The translations under genes and the position numbers were made by a program. Of a DNA stretch of 64,000 bases, positions 42,531 to 55,000 are shown one piece after another. The notes under the pieces were generated by a model. That model made no database searches. It was not told the origin of the DNA and saw nothing but the letters and a program-made list of their open reading frames with translations. This DNA comes from Thermoguttaceae bacterium (lineage in GTDB: Bacteria > Planctomycetota > Planctomycetia > Pirellulales > Thermoguttaceae): the NCBI GenBank assembly GCA_017447865.1, contig JAFSMO010000012.1, positions 1 through 64,000 on the forward strand, in the 5' to 3' direction. How positions within the stretch are numbered: position 1 is the stretch's first letter; every line of letters starts with the position of its first letter.

Positions 42531-44615
42531 ATGGAACTTCTGCAATTTCTGACTCTTGTTGGACTGGGGATTATTATCGCGGTGCTCGTGCAGGCGAAGG
42601 AAGCGATCTGCCAGAAACTTGACGAGATCTCGCTGAATCTTTCCGGTAAAACCTCGGAGCGGAAGGAAAAGTCCGGGGCGGCCTCGATTCCGGGGCAGAT
42701 CGGCCAGAAACTCGCTGAGGTCCAGAATAAAATCCAGGAAAAAATCCAGGCGGGAAGCCCTTCCGCCGAGTCAAATATCACGCCCGAGCCTGCAGCAGAG
42801 GCGAAACCTGAACGTGAGCTTCCGCCCGTATTTGTGCCGAAAACCGAGGCCAAGCCGGAAACTGCGCCGGAGTCGGAACCCGCTTCCGAGCCGAAGCCGG
42901 AGTTGCAGTGGAAACCCTTCCCCGTGGAGCAACCCAAGGCCAAATGGGATTTCAAAGCGTCGCCCGCGTGGAACTGGTTCTGGTACGGTCAGGAGGAACT
43001 GGAACCGGACGCGAATCGGGAGTTCCTCGCCGCCTCGAACTGGCTCATCCGTTTCGGGATGCTGGTCCTGGTGCTCGGGCTGGGCTTTTTTGTGAAGTAT
43101 TCGATCGACCGCGGCTGGCTGGGGCCTGAAATGCGGATCCTCGGAACGACCGTCCTCGGTCTGGGAATGTACGCGGCCGGGATCAAGTTCTGGCACACGA
43201 AGATGAACCTCCTCGGCCAGGCCCTGATGGCGGGAAGCGCGTGTGTTTTGTACTTCTCGGCGTTTGGCGCGACGGAACTTTACCACCTGATCCCGCGCGG
43301 GATGGGCTTCAACTGGTGCATTGCTGTCACGCTCCTGCTGGTTGTTACGGCGCTGCGCTGGAACAGTCGGCTGGTGGCGGTTCTGGGGACGCTGGGTGCG
43401 TACCTGACGCCGGTTTTGTTCCCGTTTATTCTCAAGGACCAGATGCAGCTGATGCTCTACCTCGCGCTTCCGGCCATTGGAATTTTGACGGTCCGGCGTT
43501 TCCGGGAGTGGGTTTTGCCGCTCTGGATCGCGTTTGTGGGGACGTTCGCATTTATGACCTGGGTGGCTGTTCCGTCGGACTGGAACGATATTTCGCCCGA
43601 CAAATTAGGACCGAATATTTGGGGACTCCAGGTTCAGATCGTTTCGATCCTCTTTTTCATGTGCGTTTTCCATCTCGCGGCTCAGCGGCGGATCCGGAAT
43701 CTGGTCACGGCTGCAACGCCTGGCGACCTGGTGCTCGCGGCCTTGAACGGCTTTTTGTTCCTCTGGTTTCTTACGGGCTCGCTTGGCTTTTTGCCTTTGA
43801 TTCCCGTGAAACTTTATGGTTTGCCGGAGTTGAACGTGCAAATGGCGTGGCTCGGGATCCCTGCCGCCGGATATTTGCTCGCAGGGGCCCTGCTGAAGAA
43901 AACGCCTGAAAATCATACATTCCGCGCGATGAATTGCCTGTTGGCTTTTTTGGCGCTTGCAATCGGTTTTTCGAATATTTTGTATTTGAACATGTTCGTT
44001 CCGTCGGTGCTCCTGCTGCTTTGCATCCCGTTCCACAGCGCGTGCCAGAAGATCCCGAGCAACACGGCGGTCCAGGTCGTGCGCTTTTTCGGGAGTCTGC
44101 TCGCGATCTGCATTTTGTGCGCCACCGTTTTCAGCCCGGAATACATGCTGAAAGACCCGGGATTTTTGGACCGGTTCCTGCGCGCGGGCCTTCCGGGAGT
44201 GAGCCTCATTTTCCTGGCGCTCAGCGTGTACGGGGTGCGGGATTTCCAAACGCTTAAAAACTCCCGGGAATTCCTCTGGTTCTTCGGCGTTCTGGCGGCT
44301 TTGCAGCTTTTCGCCTGGCTGACGATCGAGACGTGGGTGAGCGCGGGCAATTACCTCCCCTCCATGCGGCAGGGCGCACTTTCCATCGCGTGGACGCTCT
44401 TCGCGCTGGGGCTTTTGCTCTTTGGACTGAAGTGCAAAGTCCGGGCCTCGCGTCTGGCGGCGCTCGGTTTGTTCGGCGTGACGATCTGGAAGATCTTTTT
44501 CATCGACCTGGCCGCGCTGGAGCAGATCTACAGGATCTGTGCGTTCGTGGCGCTCGGCCTGCTGATCCTCGCCGGTGGCGTCATTTACTTGCGCTGCGAA
44601 ATGCGAAAAAAGTGA
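42531..44615 (+). CDS. DUF2339 polytopic membrane protein
   Basis: The product from 42531 (GAGG six bases upstream) has about 694 residues. One N-terminal membrane segment (LLQFLTLVGLGIIIAVLVQA), a Pro/Glu/Lys-rich linker of about 100 residues (PESEPASEPKPELQWKP), then some 18 hydrophobic helices starting with NWLIRFGMLVLVLGLGFFVKYSIDRGWLGP, the diagnostic start of the DUF2339 domain (PF10101). Function is unknown for the family. Earlier in-frame starts (42510 TTG, 42519 ATG) are possible. The TGA stop lies in a heptamer repeat arm. Confidence 0.88.
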   Translation: MELLQFLTLVGLGIIIAVLVQAKEAICQKLDEISLNLSGKTSERKEKSGAASIPGQIGQKLAEVQNKIQEKIQAGSPSAESNITPEPAAEAKPERELPPVFVPKTEAKPETAPESEPASEPKPELQWKPFPVEQPKAKWDFKASPAWNWFWYGQEELEPDANREFLAASNWLIRFGMLVLVLGLGFFVKYSIDRGWLGPEMRILGTTVLGLGMYAAGIKFWHTKMNLLGQALMAGSACVLYFSAFGATELYHLIPRGMGFNWCIAVTLLLVVTALRWNSRLVAVLGTLGAYLTPVLFPFILKDQMQLMLYLALPAIGILTVRRFREWVLPLWIAFVGTFAFMTWVAVPSDWNDISPDKLGPNIWGLQVQIVSILFFMCVFHLAAQRRIRNLVTAATPGDLVLAALNGFLFLWFLTGSLGFLPLIPVKLYGLPELNVQMAWLGIPAAGYLLAGALLKKTPENHTFRAMNCLLAFLALAIGFSNILYLNMFVPSVLLLLCIPFHSACQKIPSNTAVQVVRFFGSLLAICILCATVFSPEYMLKDPGFLDRFLRAGLPGVSLIFLALSVYGVRDFQTLKNSREFLWFFGVLAALQLFAWLTIETWVSAGNYLPSMRQGALSIAWTLFALGLLLFGLKCKVRASRLAALGLFGVTIWKIFFIDLAALEQIYRICAFVALGLLILAGGVIYLRCEMRKK

Positions 44616-44756
44616 GGAGTGAGGAGTTAGGAGTTGGGAGTGGAAATGGAAGGCGGTAATGGAGGCTGAAGACCGAAATTACGCGCCTTCTCAGGTTTGA
44701 ACTCTTTCTGCGGCCAACGTTACGCGAAGCGTCCACTCCACCCCCCACCCTCCACC
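44612..44756. repeat. Heptamer-arm element with diverged arms
   Basis: Left arm 44612-44644 has GGAGTTA/GGAGTGA units; the right arm 44732-44756 has CCACYCT units and pairs only partly. The core joins both core halves seen in other copies: GAAGGCGGTAATGGAG...GAAATTACGCG and, further on, CTCTTTCTG...CCAACGTTACGCGAAGCGTC (complement of the core at 13912-13936). The DUF2339 stop codon is in the left arm. Confidence 0.75.
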
Positions 44757-44812
44757 TTCCAAACTATTTTGAACTTTTTCTAAAATTTTTTAAAAATTTC
44801 TCCTTTCCCCCC

Positions 44813-44840
44813 TTGCAAAATTCTCTCGATGCGCTATAAT
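44813..44840 (+). promoter_or_regulatory. Sigma-70-type promoter of cysK-metY
   Basis: TTGCAA (44813-44818), 16-bp spacer, TATAAT (44835-44840). The 5' leader of about 49 nt is too short for a SAM riboswitch or T-box. Confidence 0.8.
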
Positions 44841-44895
44841 AACAAAACACTACTAAAAAAGTAAACATTAAAAACTACCAAAAAAGGAGAGAATC

Positions 44896-45816
44896 ATGGG
44901 TAAGATTTACAATTCGGTTCTGGAAAAGATCGGCAACACGCCGCTGGTTCGGATCAACAAGCTGAATGACGGCGGGGCGGAGGTCCTGGTCAAGGTCGAG
45001 TTCTTCAATCCGGGGAGCTCGGTCAAAGACCGTATCGCGCTGGCGATGATCGAGGCGGCGGAGGCGGACGGGACGCTGAAGCCTGGCGCGCTCATCATCG
45101 AGCCGACGAGCGGGAACACGGGGATCGGTCTGGCGCTGGCCGCGGCGGTGAAGGGCTACCACCTCATCCTCACGATGCCCGAAACGATGAGCATCGAGCG
45201 GCGCAAGCTGGCCAAGGCGTTCGGAGCGGAAATCGTTCTGACCGAAGGCGCGAAGGGGATGAAGGGCGCGATCGAAAAGGCGATCGAGCTCCGTGACTCG
45301 AATCCGGGCGCATGGATCCCGCAGCAGTTTGAAAACCCGGCCAACCCGGCGTACCACTTTGCAACCACCGGTCCGGAAATCTGGGCGGATACGGACGGGA
45401 AAGTCGATGCGCTGGTCGGAGGCGTCGGAACGGGCGGAACGCTGACCGGAACGGGAAAATTCCTCCGTGAACAGAATCCGGACGTGAAGATCTTCGCGGT
45501 GGAACCGGACACCAGCCCGGTCCTGTCCGGCGGAAAACCGGGGCCGCACAAGATCCAGGGGATCGGCGCGGGCTTCGTTCCGAAAGTCATGGACCTTTCG
45601 ATCGTCACGGAAGTGATCCAGGTGAAGAGCGAAGACGCGGGCGCAACGGCTCGCGCAGCGGCGGCCAAAGAAGGGCTCCTCATCGGCATTTCGTCCGGCG
45701 CGGCGCTCTACGCGGCTCTGCAGCTGGCCAAACGTCCGGAATTTGCCGGAAAACGCATCGTCGCGGTGCTTCCCGACACGGGCGAGCGTTATTTGTCCAC
45801 GTGGCTTTTTGAGTAA
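44896..45816 (+). CDS. cysK: Cysteine synthase A (O-acetylserine sulfhydrylase)
   Basis: PLP enzyme making cysteine from O-acetylserine and sulfide. The 306-residue product has the Schiff-base lysine in [12 protein letters not shown] (near residue 44), the substrate loop [10 protein letters not shown] (near 72), the phosphate-binding [10 protein letters not shown] (near 178) and GIGAGFVP with SSGAAL near the end, all standard for CysK. Strong RBS (AAGGAGAG). The metY-type gene follows 41 bases after the stop, so both are probably one sulfur-assimilation transcript with terminator 47151-47188. Confidence 0.96.
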   Translation: MGKIYNSVLEKIGNTPLVRINKLNDGGAEVLVKVEFFNPGSSVKDRIALAMIEAAEADGTLKPGALIIEPTSGNTGIGLALAAAVKGYHLILTMPETMSIERRKLAKAFGAEIVLTEGAKGMKGAIEKAIELRDSNPGAWIPQQFENPANPAYHFATTGPEIWADTDGKVDALVGGVGTGGTLTGTGKFLREQNPDVKIFAVEPDTSPVLSGGKPGPHKIQGIGAGFVPKVMDLSIVTEVIQVKSEDAGATARAAAAKEGLLIGISSGAALYAALQLAKRPEFAGKRIVAVLPDTGERYLSTWLFE

Positions 45817-45857
45817 TGAATTCAGTGGAATGATTCACGGAAAGGGGGGTGGATTTT

Positions 45858-47123
45858 ATGCCATACCATTTTGAAACGCTTGCCATTCACGCGGGTCAGG
45901 TTCCAGACCCGGCAACTCAGTCCTTTGCGGTGCCGATTTACCGAACGACCGCTTTCGCGTTCCGTGATTCCCAGCACGGCGCCGACCTTTTCGGGCTGAA
46001 AGAGTCCGGAAATATTTACGCCCGGCTCATGAACCCGACGAACGACGTGCTGGAGCGGCGTCTGGCGGCGCTCGACGGAGGGAAAGCCGCTCTGACGTTT
46101 GCTTCGGGCACGGCCGCGATCTACTTCACGATCACGAACATCGCGGCGCTCGGCGATGAGATCGTCTCGGCGAACAATTTGTACGGCGGGACGTTCACCC
46201 AGTTCGACGCGATCCTGCCCCAGCAGGGGATCACCGTCCGGTTCACGCCGGTGAACGATTTCGAGGCGGTCGAGGCCGCCATCAACGACAAAACGCGGGC
46301 GATCTACGTCGAAATGGTCGGAAACCCGGGGCTGGAAGTCGCGGACGTGGAAGGCTACTCAGCCATCGCGCGGCGCCATCACCTTCCGCTGATCGTGGAC
46401 GCGACGTTCACGACTCCGGCGCTTTGTCGTCCGATCGAGCACGGCGCGAACATCGTGATCCATTCCCTCTCGAAGTGGATCGACGGCCACGGGACCGGGA
46501 TCGGCGGCATCGTGATCGACGCGGGAAATTTCGACTGGACCGACCCGAAATTCACGCTTTATAACGAGCCGGACCGCGGCTACCACGGCCTGCGTTTCGC
46601 GCACGATTTAGGCGACCTGAACGCGCTGGCGTTCATCCTGCGGCTTCGGATCGTCGGCCTGCGCAATCAGGGCGCGACCCTTTCACCGGACGCGGCCTGG
46701 ACGTTCCTTCAGGGGGTCCAGTCGCTGCCGCTGCGGATGAAGAAGCACAGCGAAAACGCTCTGGCGATCGCGAAGTTTCTGCAGAACCACCCGAAAGTGG
46801 CGTGGGTCCACTACCCGTCGCTGAGCCACCCGGAACTGGCGGCAAAATACCTGCCGGACGGCTCGGGAGGAATGGTCGTTTTCGGCGTTCAGGGCGGCGC
46901 GAAAGCGGCGCGTGAACTGGTGGACCGCGTGAAGATCTTCACGATTCTGGCGAACGTCGGCGATTCCAAGAGCCTGATCATTCACCCCGCCAGCACCACG
47001 CACTCGCAGCTCAGCGAGGAGGACCAGCGCGCGGCTGGGCTTCCGCCGGAACTCATTCGGCTTTCGATCGGGCTGGAGCACGTCGATGATTTGATCGAAG
47101 CGCTCAAGGAGGCGTTGGGTTAA
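45858..47123 (+). CDS. metY: O-acetylhomoserine sulfhydrylase-type PLP enzyme
   Basis: A 421-residue Cys/Met-metabolism PLP enzyme, expected to form homocysteine from O-acetylhomoserine and sulfide. FETLAIHAGQVPDPATQSFAVPIYRTTAF, YARLMNPTNDVLERRLAALDGG, ALTFASGTAAIYF, and the PLP lysine in IHSLSKWIDGHGTGIGGIV near residue 208 (the GHGT after the lysine is typical of MetY rather than MetB/MetC) support this. The ending SIGLEHVDDLIEAL is a family hallmark. Start 45858 is chosen (AAGGGGGGTGG upstream); GTG 45849 is an alternative. Its position behind cysK supports a role in direct sulfhydrylation. Confidence 0.92.
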   Translation: MPYHFETLAIHAGQVPDPATQSFAVPIYRTTAFAFRDSQHGADLFGLKESGNIYARLMNPTNDVLERRLAALDGGKAALTFASGTAAIYFTITNIAALGDEIVSANNLYGGTFTQFDAILPQQGITVRFTPVNDFEAVEAAINDKTRAIYVEMVGNPGLEVADVEGYSAIARRHHLPLIVDATFTTPALCRPIEHGANIVIHSLSKWIDGHGTGIGGIVIDAGNFDWTDPKFTLYNEPDRGYHGLRFAHDLGDLNALAFILRLRIVGLRNQGATLSPDAAWTFLQGVQSLPLRMKKHSENALAIAKFLQNHPKVAWVHYPSLSHPELAAKYLPDGSGGMVVFGVQGGAKAARELVDRVKIFTILANVGDSKSLIIHPASTTHSQLSEEDQRAAGLPPELIRLSIGLEHVDDLIEALKEALG

Positions 47124-47150
47124 TTCGTTTTGCCTGTTGGACGAATGATT

Positions 47151-47188
47151 GGAGGACCGTTTTTCGGAACGGCCCTCCTTTTCTTTTT
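47151..47188 (+). terminator. Rho-independent terminator after metY
   Basis: GGAGG-a-CCGTT pairs with AACGG-c-CCTCC (47151-47178, one A/C mismatch), followed by TTTTCTTTTT. Confidence 0.85.
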
Positions 47189-47273
47189 GGGGGGGCTTCT
47201 TTTTCTGATCCTTGCTTTTCTCTCTAAAATGGATCAGACGTTTTACTCTCTCAAACTCAGGAAAGGACCCAAA

Positions 47274-48554
47274 ATGAACCCAATCATCGAAAAGATCCGG
47301 GCGCGTCAGATCCTCGACAGTCGGGGGCTTCCGACCGTCGAAGTCGAAGTTTTTCTCAAAGACGGAACCATCGGTTTGGCCTCGGTGCCGAGCGGTTTGA
47401 GCCGGGGCGGGAACGAGGCGTGCGAGCTGCGCGACGGGATCCGGGATTTTTATGCCGGGAAGAGCGTCTGGCAGGCGGTGCATAACGTGAACAAAATTCT
47501 GAGCGACGAGCTGAAAGGGCTGGACGTCCGGAACCAGCGCAGGATCGACGAGGTGATGCTCGCGGCCGACGGCACGCCCGATAAACGAAACCTGGGCGCC
47601 AACGCGATCCTGGGGGTTTCTCTGGCTTGTGCCAGGGCGGCGGCCAGTGCGCTGAACATCCCGCTTTTCCGCTACCTCGGCGGGATTTTCCCCTCTCAAA
47701 TGCCCACCCCGATGGTGAACGTTCTGAATGGCGGGGTCCACGCGGATAATTCGCTCGATGTGCAGGCTTTCATGCTCGTCCCACAGAATTTCCGAAGCTT
47801 CAGCGAGGCCCTGCGCGCGGTCTGCGAAACTTTTTACGCCCTGAAAACGCTCCTGCACGAGAAAAACCTTTCGACGAACGTCGGCGATGAAGGCGGTTTC
47901 GCCCCGCAAATTTCGAGTCACGAGCAGGTTTTCGAGATCCTGGTCCAGGCGATTCGCGGAGCGGGGTACACGCCCGGCGAGCAGATGAGCCTCGCCATTG
48001 ACGTCGCGGCCAGCGAACTGTACCGGGACGGAAAATATTGCCTCGGTGGGCAGGAATTCACGGCCCAGGAACTGACCGATCTGTACGAGATCTGGACGAA
48101 AAATTTCCCGATCTGCTCGATCGAGGACGGGCTGGACCAGAACGATTGGGGCGGCTGGTTCTTCCTCTCGGAACGGCTCGGCGGTTCGGTCCAGATCGTC
48201 GGCGACGACCTCTTCTGCACGAACGAGGCGCTCCTGAGGCACGGCATTCAGAAAAGCGCGGCCAACGCGATTCTCATCAAGCCGAACCAGGTCGGGACGC
48301 TGAGCGAAACGTTCAACACGATCCAGCTCGCGAAAAAGCACGGGATCCGGACGATCATCAGCCACCGCAGCGGCGAGACGACCGACTCGTTCATTTCGGA
48401 CCTTGCCGTGGCGGTTCAGGCCGATTTCATCAAGTCGGGAAGCGTTTCGCGCACGGAGCGGACCTCAAAGTACAATCAGCTCCTCCGTATTGAACAGAAA
48501 CTCATGCAGGGCTCGGCGGTCCTGGAGAGGGAAGGGGACCCGGTCGAGGCATGA
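47274..48554 (+). CDS. Enolase homologue lacking a catalytic glutamate
   Basis: A 426-residue enolase-superfamily protein closely resembling phosphopyruvate hydratase. Retained: ILDSRGLPTVEVEV, HADNSLDVQ, GDEGGFAP (Glu211 of yeast numbering), DVAASELY (Asp246), SIEDGL (Glu295), VGDDLF (Asp320), LIKPNQVGT (base Lys345), SHRSGET (His373-Arg374) and FIKSGS (Lys396). Changed: the highly conserved QEFM, which supplies Glu168, is QAFM (codons cag gct ttc atg at about 47762-47773), and the mobile SGASTG loop is SGLSRG. Glu168 is needed for full activity in studied enolases, so this may be a paralogue with altered chemistry or a scaffold. Start 47274 has AGGAAAGGA upstream; the in-frame 5' extension is not credible because it spans the metY terminator. 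Confidence 0.85.
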   Translation: MNPIIEKIRARQILDSRGLPTVEVEVFLKDGTIGLASVPSGLSRGGNEACELRDGIRDFYAGKSVWQAVHNVNKILSDELKGLDVRNQRRIDEVMLAADGTPDKRNLGANAILGVSLACARAAASALNIPLFRYLGGIFPSQMPTPMVNVLNGGVHADNSLDVQAFMLVPQNFRSFSEALRAVCETFYALKTLLHEKNLSTNVGDEGGFAPQISSHEQVFEILVQAIRGAGYTPGEQMSLAIDVAASELYRDGKYCLGGQEFTAQELTDLYEIWTKNFPICSIEDGLDQNDWGGWFFLSERLGGSVQIVGDDLFCTNEALLRHGIQKSAANAILIKPNQVGTLSETFNTIQLAKKHGIRTIISHRSGETTDSFISDLAVAVQADFIKSGSVSRTERTSKYNQLLRIEQKLMQGSAVLEREGDPVEA

Positions 48555-48653
48555 AAATGAGCGTGAAACGGGTCGTAATATTTAATTTTTCGTGAACAGA
48601 TGGTAATTTGGGCGTTTTTCTCAAAGATTCCTTCTTCATTATTGGTTTTTTTT

Positions 48654-48663
48654 GGGGGGGGGG
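48654..48663. repeat. Homopolymer tract T8-G10 upstream of clpC
   Basis: Eight T (48646-48653) are followed by ten G (48654-48663), about 160 bases before clpC and about 25 before two TATAAT boxes. Such runs are slippage-prone. Confidence 0.8.
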
Positions 48664-48688
48664 TATTTTATTTTTTCGCAGGTTAGGT

Positions 48689-48708
48689 TATAATGTGTAT
48701 ATTATAAT
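48689..48708 (+). promoter_or_regulatory. Two TATAAT boxes upstream of clpC
   Basis: TATAAT occurs at 48689-48694 and 48703-48708. Neither has a recognisable -35. No CIRCE operator is seen. Confidence 0.5.
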
Positions 48709-48820
48709 GCGGGAATAGATTTTTTCTGGAAGGAAATTTGGCTCCCTTTTCGTTTTCATTACGAGCTGAATTCCATTTGGATCAAATGGTCCCGCTTACT
48801 TCTCACAGGAGAATTTAAAA

Positions 48821-51322
<2,502 letters not shown>

Positions 51323-51332
51323 TTCCTGAATC

Positions 51333-51992
51333 ATGAATTTATTTCAGATTTACATCGCGTTTACCCCACTGGCACTTTATTTTGTGCTGGTGGGGTTGAT
51401 GAATATGACGGGCCGGCCTTTTCTTGTGACTGGACTGCGGGACCAGATCGTGCTTTTTTTGGCCCTTTTTGGACTCGTGGCGGTTGGACCGATGCAGCTT
51501 TTCTTCCCGGTGAACGCTTCGTGGAGTTACGGCCCCTGGGTCTGGCTCCTGCTCATCGGGATTTACGCTTCCTGCTGCTTGCTTTACCTTCTTTTTCAGC
51601 GTCCGTCGATCAATCTTTACAACGTGACGATGACGGAATTTCGTCCGTTCATTTCGGATTTGGCGGTGGACTGTGACCCGAACGCGCGGCTGGCCGGCGA
51701 TACGGTCTGCATGCCGACGTTGGGGATTCAGTTTTATTTCGATTCCAACCCGGTACTTCGGACGATTTCGCTTATTTCGGCGGGGCCGAACCAGGACTGG
51801 GGCGGTTGGGACCGGTTTCGCAAATCGCTCATGGAAGGCCTGAAATCTCAAAGCCAGACGTTCGCGCCGAAGTATGTGGTGGGAATCAGTTTTCTTCTTC
51901 TTGGTCTGGCGATGCTCGTCGCCCTCCACGCGCTCATCTGGCTTGATTCGGCCTCATTTTTGAAGGCGATCCCCGACTTTTTGAGGATTTGA
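51333..51992 (+). CDS. Conserved membrane protein of unknown function
   Basis: A 219-residue protein with about three N-terminal membrane helices (FQIYIAFTPLALYFVLVGLM, DQIVLFLALFGLVAVGPMQL, VWLLLIGIYASCCLLYLLF), a soluble domain of about 90 residues (YNVTMTEFRPFISDLAVDCD to DWGGWDRFRKSLMEGLKSQS) and one C-terminal helix (VGISFLLLGLAMLVALHALI). I recognise no named family; it resembles proteins seen only in planctomycetes. It starts 10 bases after clpC and is probably co-transcribed, which hints at envelope quality control, but that is only context. Confidence 0.8.
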   Translation: MNLFQIYIAFTPLALYFVLVGLMNMTGRPFLVTGLRDQIVLFLALFGLVAVGPMQLFFPVNASWSYGPWVWLLLIGIYASCCLLYLLFQRPSINLYNVTMTEFRPFISDLAVDCDPNARLAGDTVCMPTLGIQFYFDSNPVLRTISLISAGPNQDWGGWDRFRKSLMEGLKSQSQTFAPKYVVGISFLLLGLAMLVALHALIWLDSASFLKAIPDFLRI

Positions 51993-52048
51993 CGCGAATT
52001 TCCACGTGAAATCGACCGCAGTAAACCTTTTACCCTCCATAAATCATC

Positions 52049-55000
52049 ATGAAGAAAATCTTTCCCGTTCTGTTTTTCTCCCTCTGCGTTTCGTTTGCTC
52101 TGATGCTTCACGCGGCGGAGACTTCCCAAACCATTGAAGTGGGCCGCGTCATTGATAAAGAGGCGATTTCTGGCCAGACGCCGGACGTTTCTTCCGGCGC
52201 GTTCACCGTCGCGATGCGTTTCCGTCCCCTGGGGCAGGGCGTCGAGGAATTTTCCGGCCGGGGAATGCTTTTCTCCGTGGCGAGCGGCTACTACGAAGGT
52301 TTCCGGGCCCACTACGGAAACGCCGCGCAGGACGTCATTTTCGAGATCGGGATCCCGGAGGTCCGCCACTCGATTTCCACTCGTACACGGACTTCCGCGC
52401 CGCTCGGCGTTCTGAGCGATCTGGTCTGCACGTACGACGGCGCTGAGATGAAAATTTACCTGAACGGCGAGGAGGCCGCAAGCCAGGCCACCGACGTGAA
52501 GATCGAAACAAAAAATGCCCCGCTGCGCGTTGGTTACGTGAATTACGGGATCGGCTCGACGAAAATGTTCGTGGAAAACGTCGAGTTTGCCGACCATGCG
52601 TTCACGCTGGAGGAAGTTCAGACCCGATTCGCGAAGCACCCGGCCGGGGAGGTCCGCAAGATCGCGATGATGAAGAAATTCAAGATCGCGGGAAACGCCG
52701 TGAATCTCGATCTGGAGCAGGAAGCGCTGGACTTTTTTGTCGGCCTGGAGGATCTCACCGAGTCGTCGCGGACCGCCGCTCTGGACGCACGCTGGCAGCT
52801 GCTCATGGCGCGCAAAGAGTTCAAAGAGGCGGAGCCGCTGCTCCTCGCCAAGGCGGAAACGCTGAAAAAGCCGGTCCCGGAAGACGAGACGCTCCCGCAG
52901 CAGAACGTCCGCATGAGTACGCTCTTTGACGTGCTGGAAGCGTTGGACGCGCTGGCGGAGAACGGCTCCGAAAAGTGCCGGGCCATGGCCGCGAGCCTGC
53001 GCGAAATGTTCCCGACCGATGCCGCGTATCTCGTGAAGATCCATGCGCTGGACGATCAAATGCGCGCCCGCACGCTGGCCGTGGAGGAGGATTCGCTCGC
53101 CAAACTGGCCGAGTTGAAGAAAAGCGCGCAAAATGCGGACGCGGTGAAGCTTTACCTCGTGCCGACGGCTTCCGGCGAGCAGGCTGGCGACCAGCCCGAC
53201 GGCTCGAAGGCGCGGCCGTTTACGTCGTTCAAGGCGGCGTTCGAGGTGGCGCTCGCGCTTCAGGCGGAGGGAAAATCGGTCGTCATTTTCGCGGCCGACG
53301 GCGAATATTTCGTCCCGGAAGGGGTTTTGGCCCGGAACGAAAAAATGCCGGAAACCTCCGCGACGATCCGGCTGCGGGCGCTGAAAGGCGCGAAACCGGT
53401 CTTTACCGGAGGCGTGACGCTCAAAAACTTCCAGAAAGTCACCGACGCGCAGGTCCTCGGGCGTTTCCAGCCCGCCGTGCGTGAAAAAGTCCTCGTTTGC
53501 GATCTGAAGGCGCTGGGGATCACCGACTTTGGCACGATGAACCCGCGCGGTTACGGCTCGATCGATAAACCGTGGACCGATCTGTTCGTGAACGGGAAGG
53601 CGATGGAACTGGCCCGCTGGCCGAACCGGGGGGACGAGGATCTGAAAATCGGCGAGGTCGTGCCTGGCCCCAACGCGCAAATGGAGCCGCCGCACGTGAA
53701 GACCGACTCGGAAACGTTCCACTACGATTTTGACCGTCCGGACGGCTGGAAGATCGACGAAGATTTCGACGCGTACGCCTACGGCCTCTGGGAGTGGGAA
53801 TGGGCCGCGAATACGGTGAAAGTCAAGCAGATCGACCGGGAAAACAAAACGATCCAGGTCGCCCGCAAGAATCTCCGCGACCGCTACACGTTCCACTTTC
53901 TGAACATTCTGGAGGAACTGGACGCTCCGGGCGAGTACTTCATCGACCGCGCGAACGGGCTGGTTTACTTCTACCCGCCGGAGGGGCTGGACCTGAACGC
54001 CGCCGTCATTGAGTTCCCGGTCCTGAATTCCGAATTCCTGAACCTGAAAAACCAGAAGAACATCTGGTTCGACGGCCTGACGTTCCAGACCGCGCGCGGC
54101 ACGGCAGTGCGTCTGGAGGGGTGCGAGCACGTCGCCTTCACGAATTGCACCCTGCAGCAGTTCGGCTGTACGGCCCTGATCGTCCGCGGCGGCAAGTACT
54201 GCGGGATCTTCGACTCGGAAGTCCGGAACGTCGGCGCCTGCGGCGTCCAGCTTTTCGGCGGAAACCGCGACACTCTGGAGCATTGCGGTCACGCCATGAT
54301 CAATAACGTGATCAGCGATTTCAGCCGGATCGACCGCGCGTACGCCCCGGCCGCCCACGTGATCGGTGTCGGAATGGCCTGCACGCAGAATCTGATGTAC
54401 GACTCGCCGCACCACGCGATCCGTGCCGAAGGAAACGACCTTTTGATCGCCCGGAACGAAGTGCACAGCGTCGTGTACGAGTTCAGCGACCAGAGCGGGA
54501 TCGACGTTTACTGCGATCCGACCTACCGCGGAATGGTGATCGACCAGAATCTCTGGCACCACATTGGCTCCTCGTTCGCGCTCTGCGGCCAGGCGGGGAT
54601 CCGGCTTGACGATTCCATCTCTGGCGTGGTCATGACCGAAAACCTCTTTTACCGCTCCTCCGGTGGGGCCTTCGGCGGGATCCAGATCCACGGCGGGAAG
54701 GACAATCTGATCGCGCGGAACTTCTTCGCCGACTGCACGCTTGGGATCAGTTTCACCGCGTGGCGGAACGGCCGGTACGAGAAATTCTACACGGAAATGT
54801 ACCCCCAGCACGTGAAGTTTTATCAGGACTTGGGCGTTTATCCGTTCATGGAGACCATCACGGAAACGTTCAACCGGAACTACGTTTACAGGAACGAGGT
54901 CCTGAACTGCGACCAGTTCGTTCGCGGCCAGAACACGGACAACATTTTCATGGCGAACACGGTGCGGACCTCCGCGGAGGCCCCGGCGTCTGAGGATCCT

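Noticed and set aside
47130..47273. Membrane-like N-terminal extension of the enolase homologue
   Set aside because: It crosses the metY terminator; the good RBS and conserved enolase start are at 47274.
48555..48820. CIRCE or CtsR operator upstream of clpC
   Set aside because: Neither the CIRCE inverted repeat nor a tandem CtsR heptad is present.
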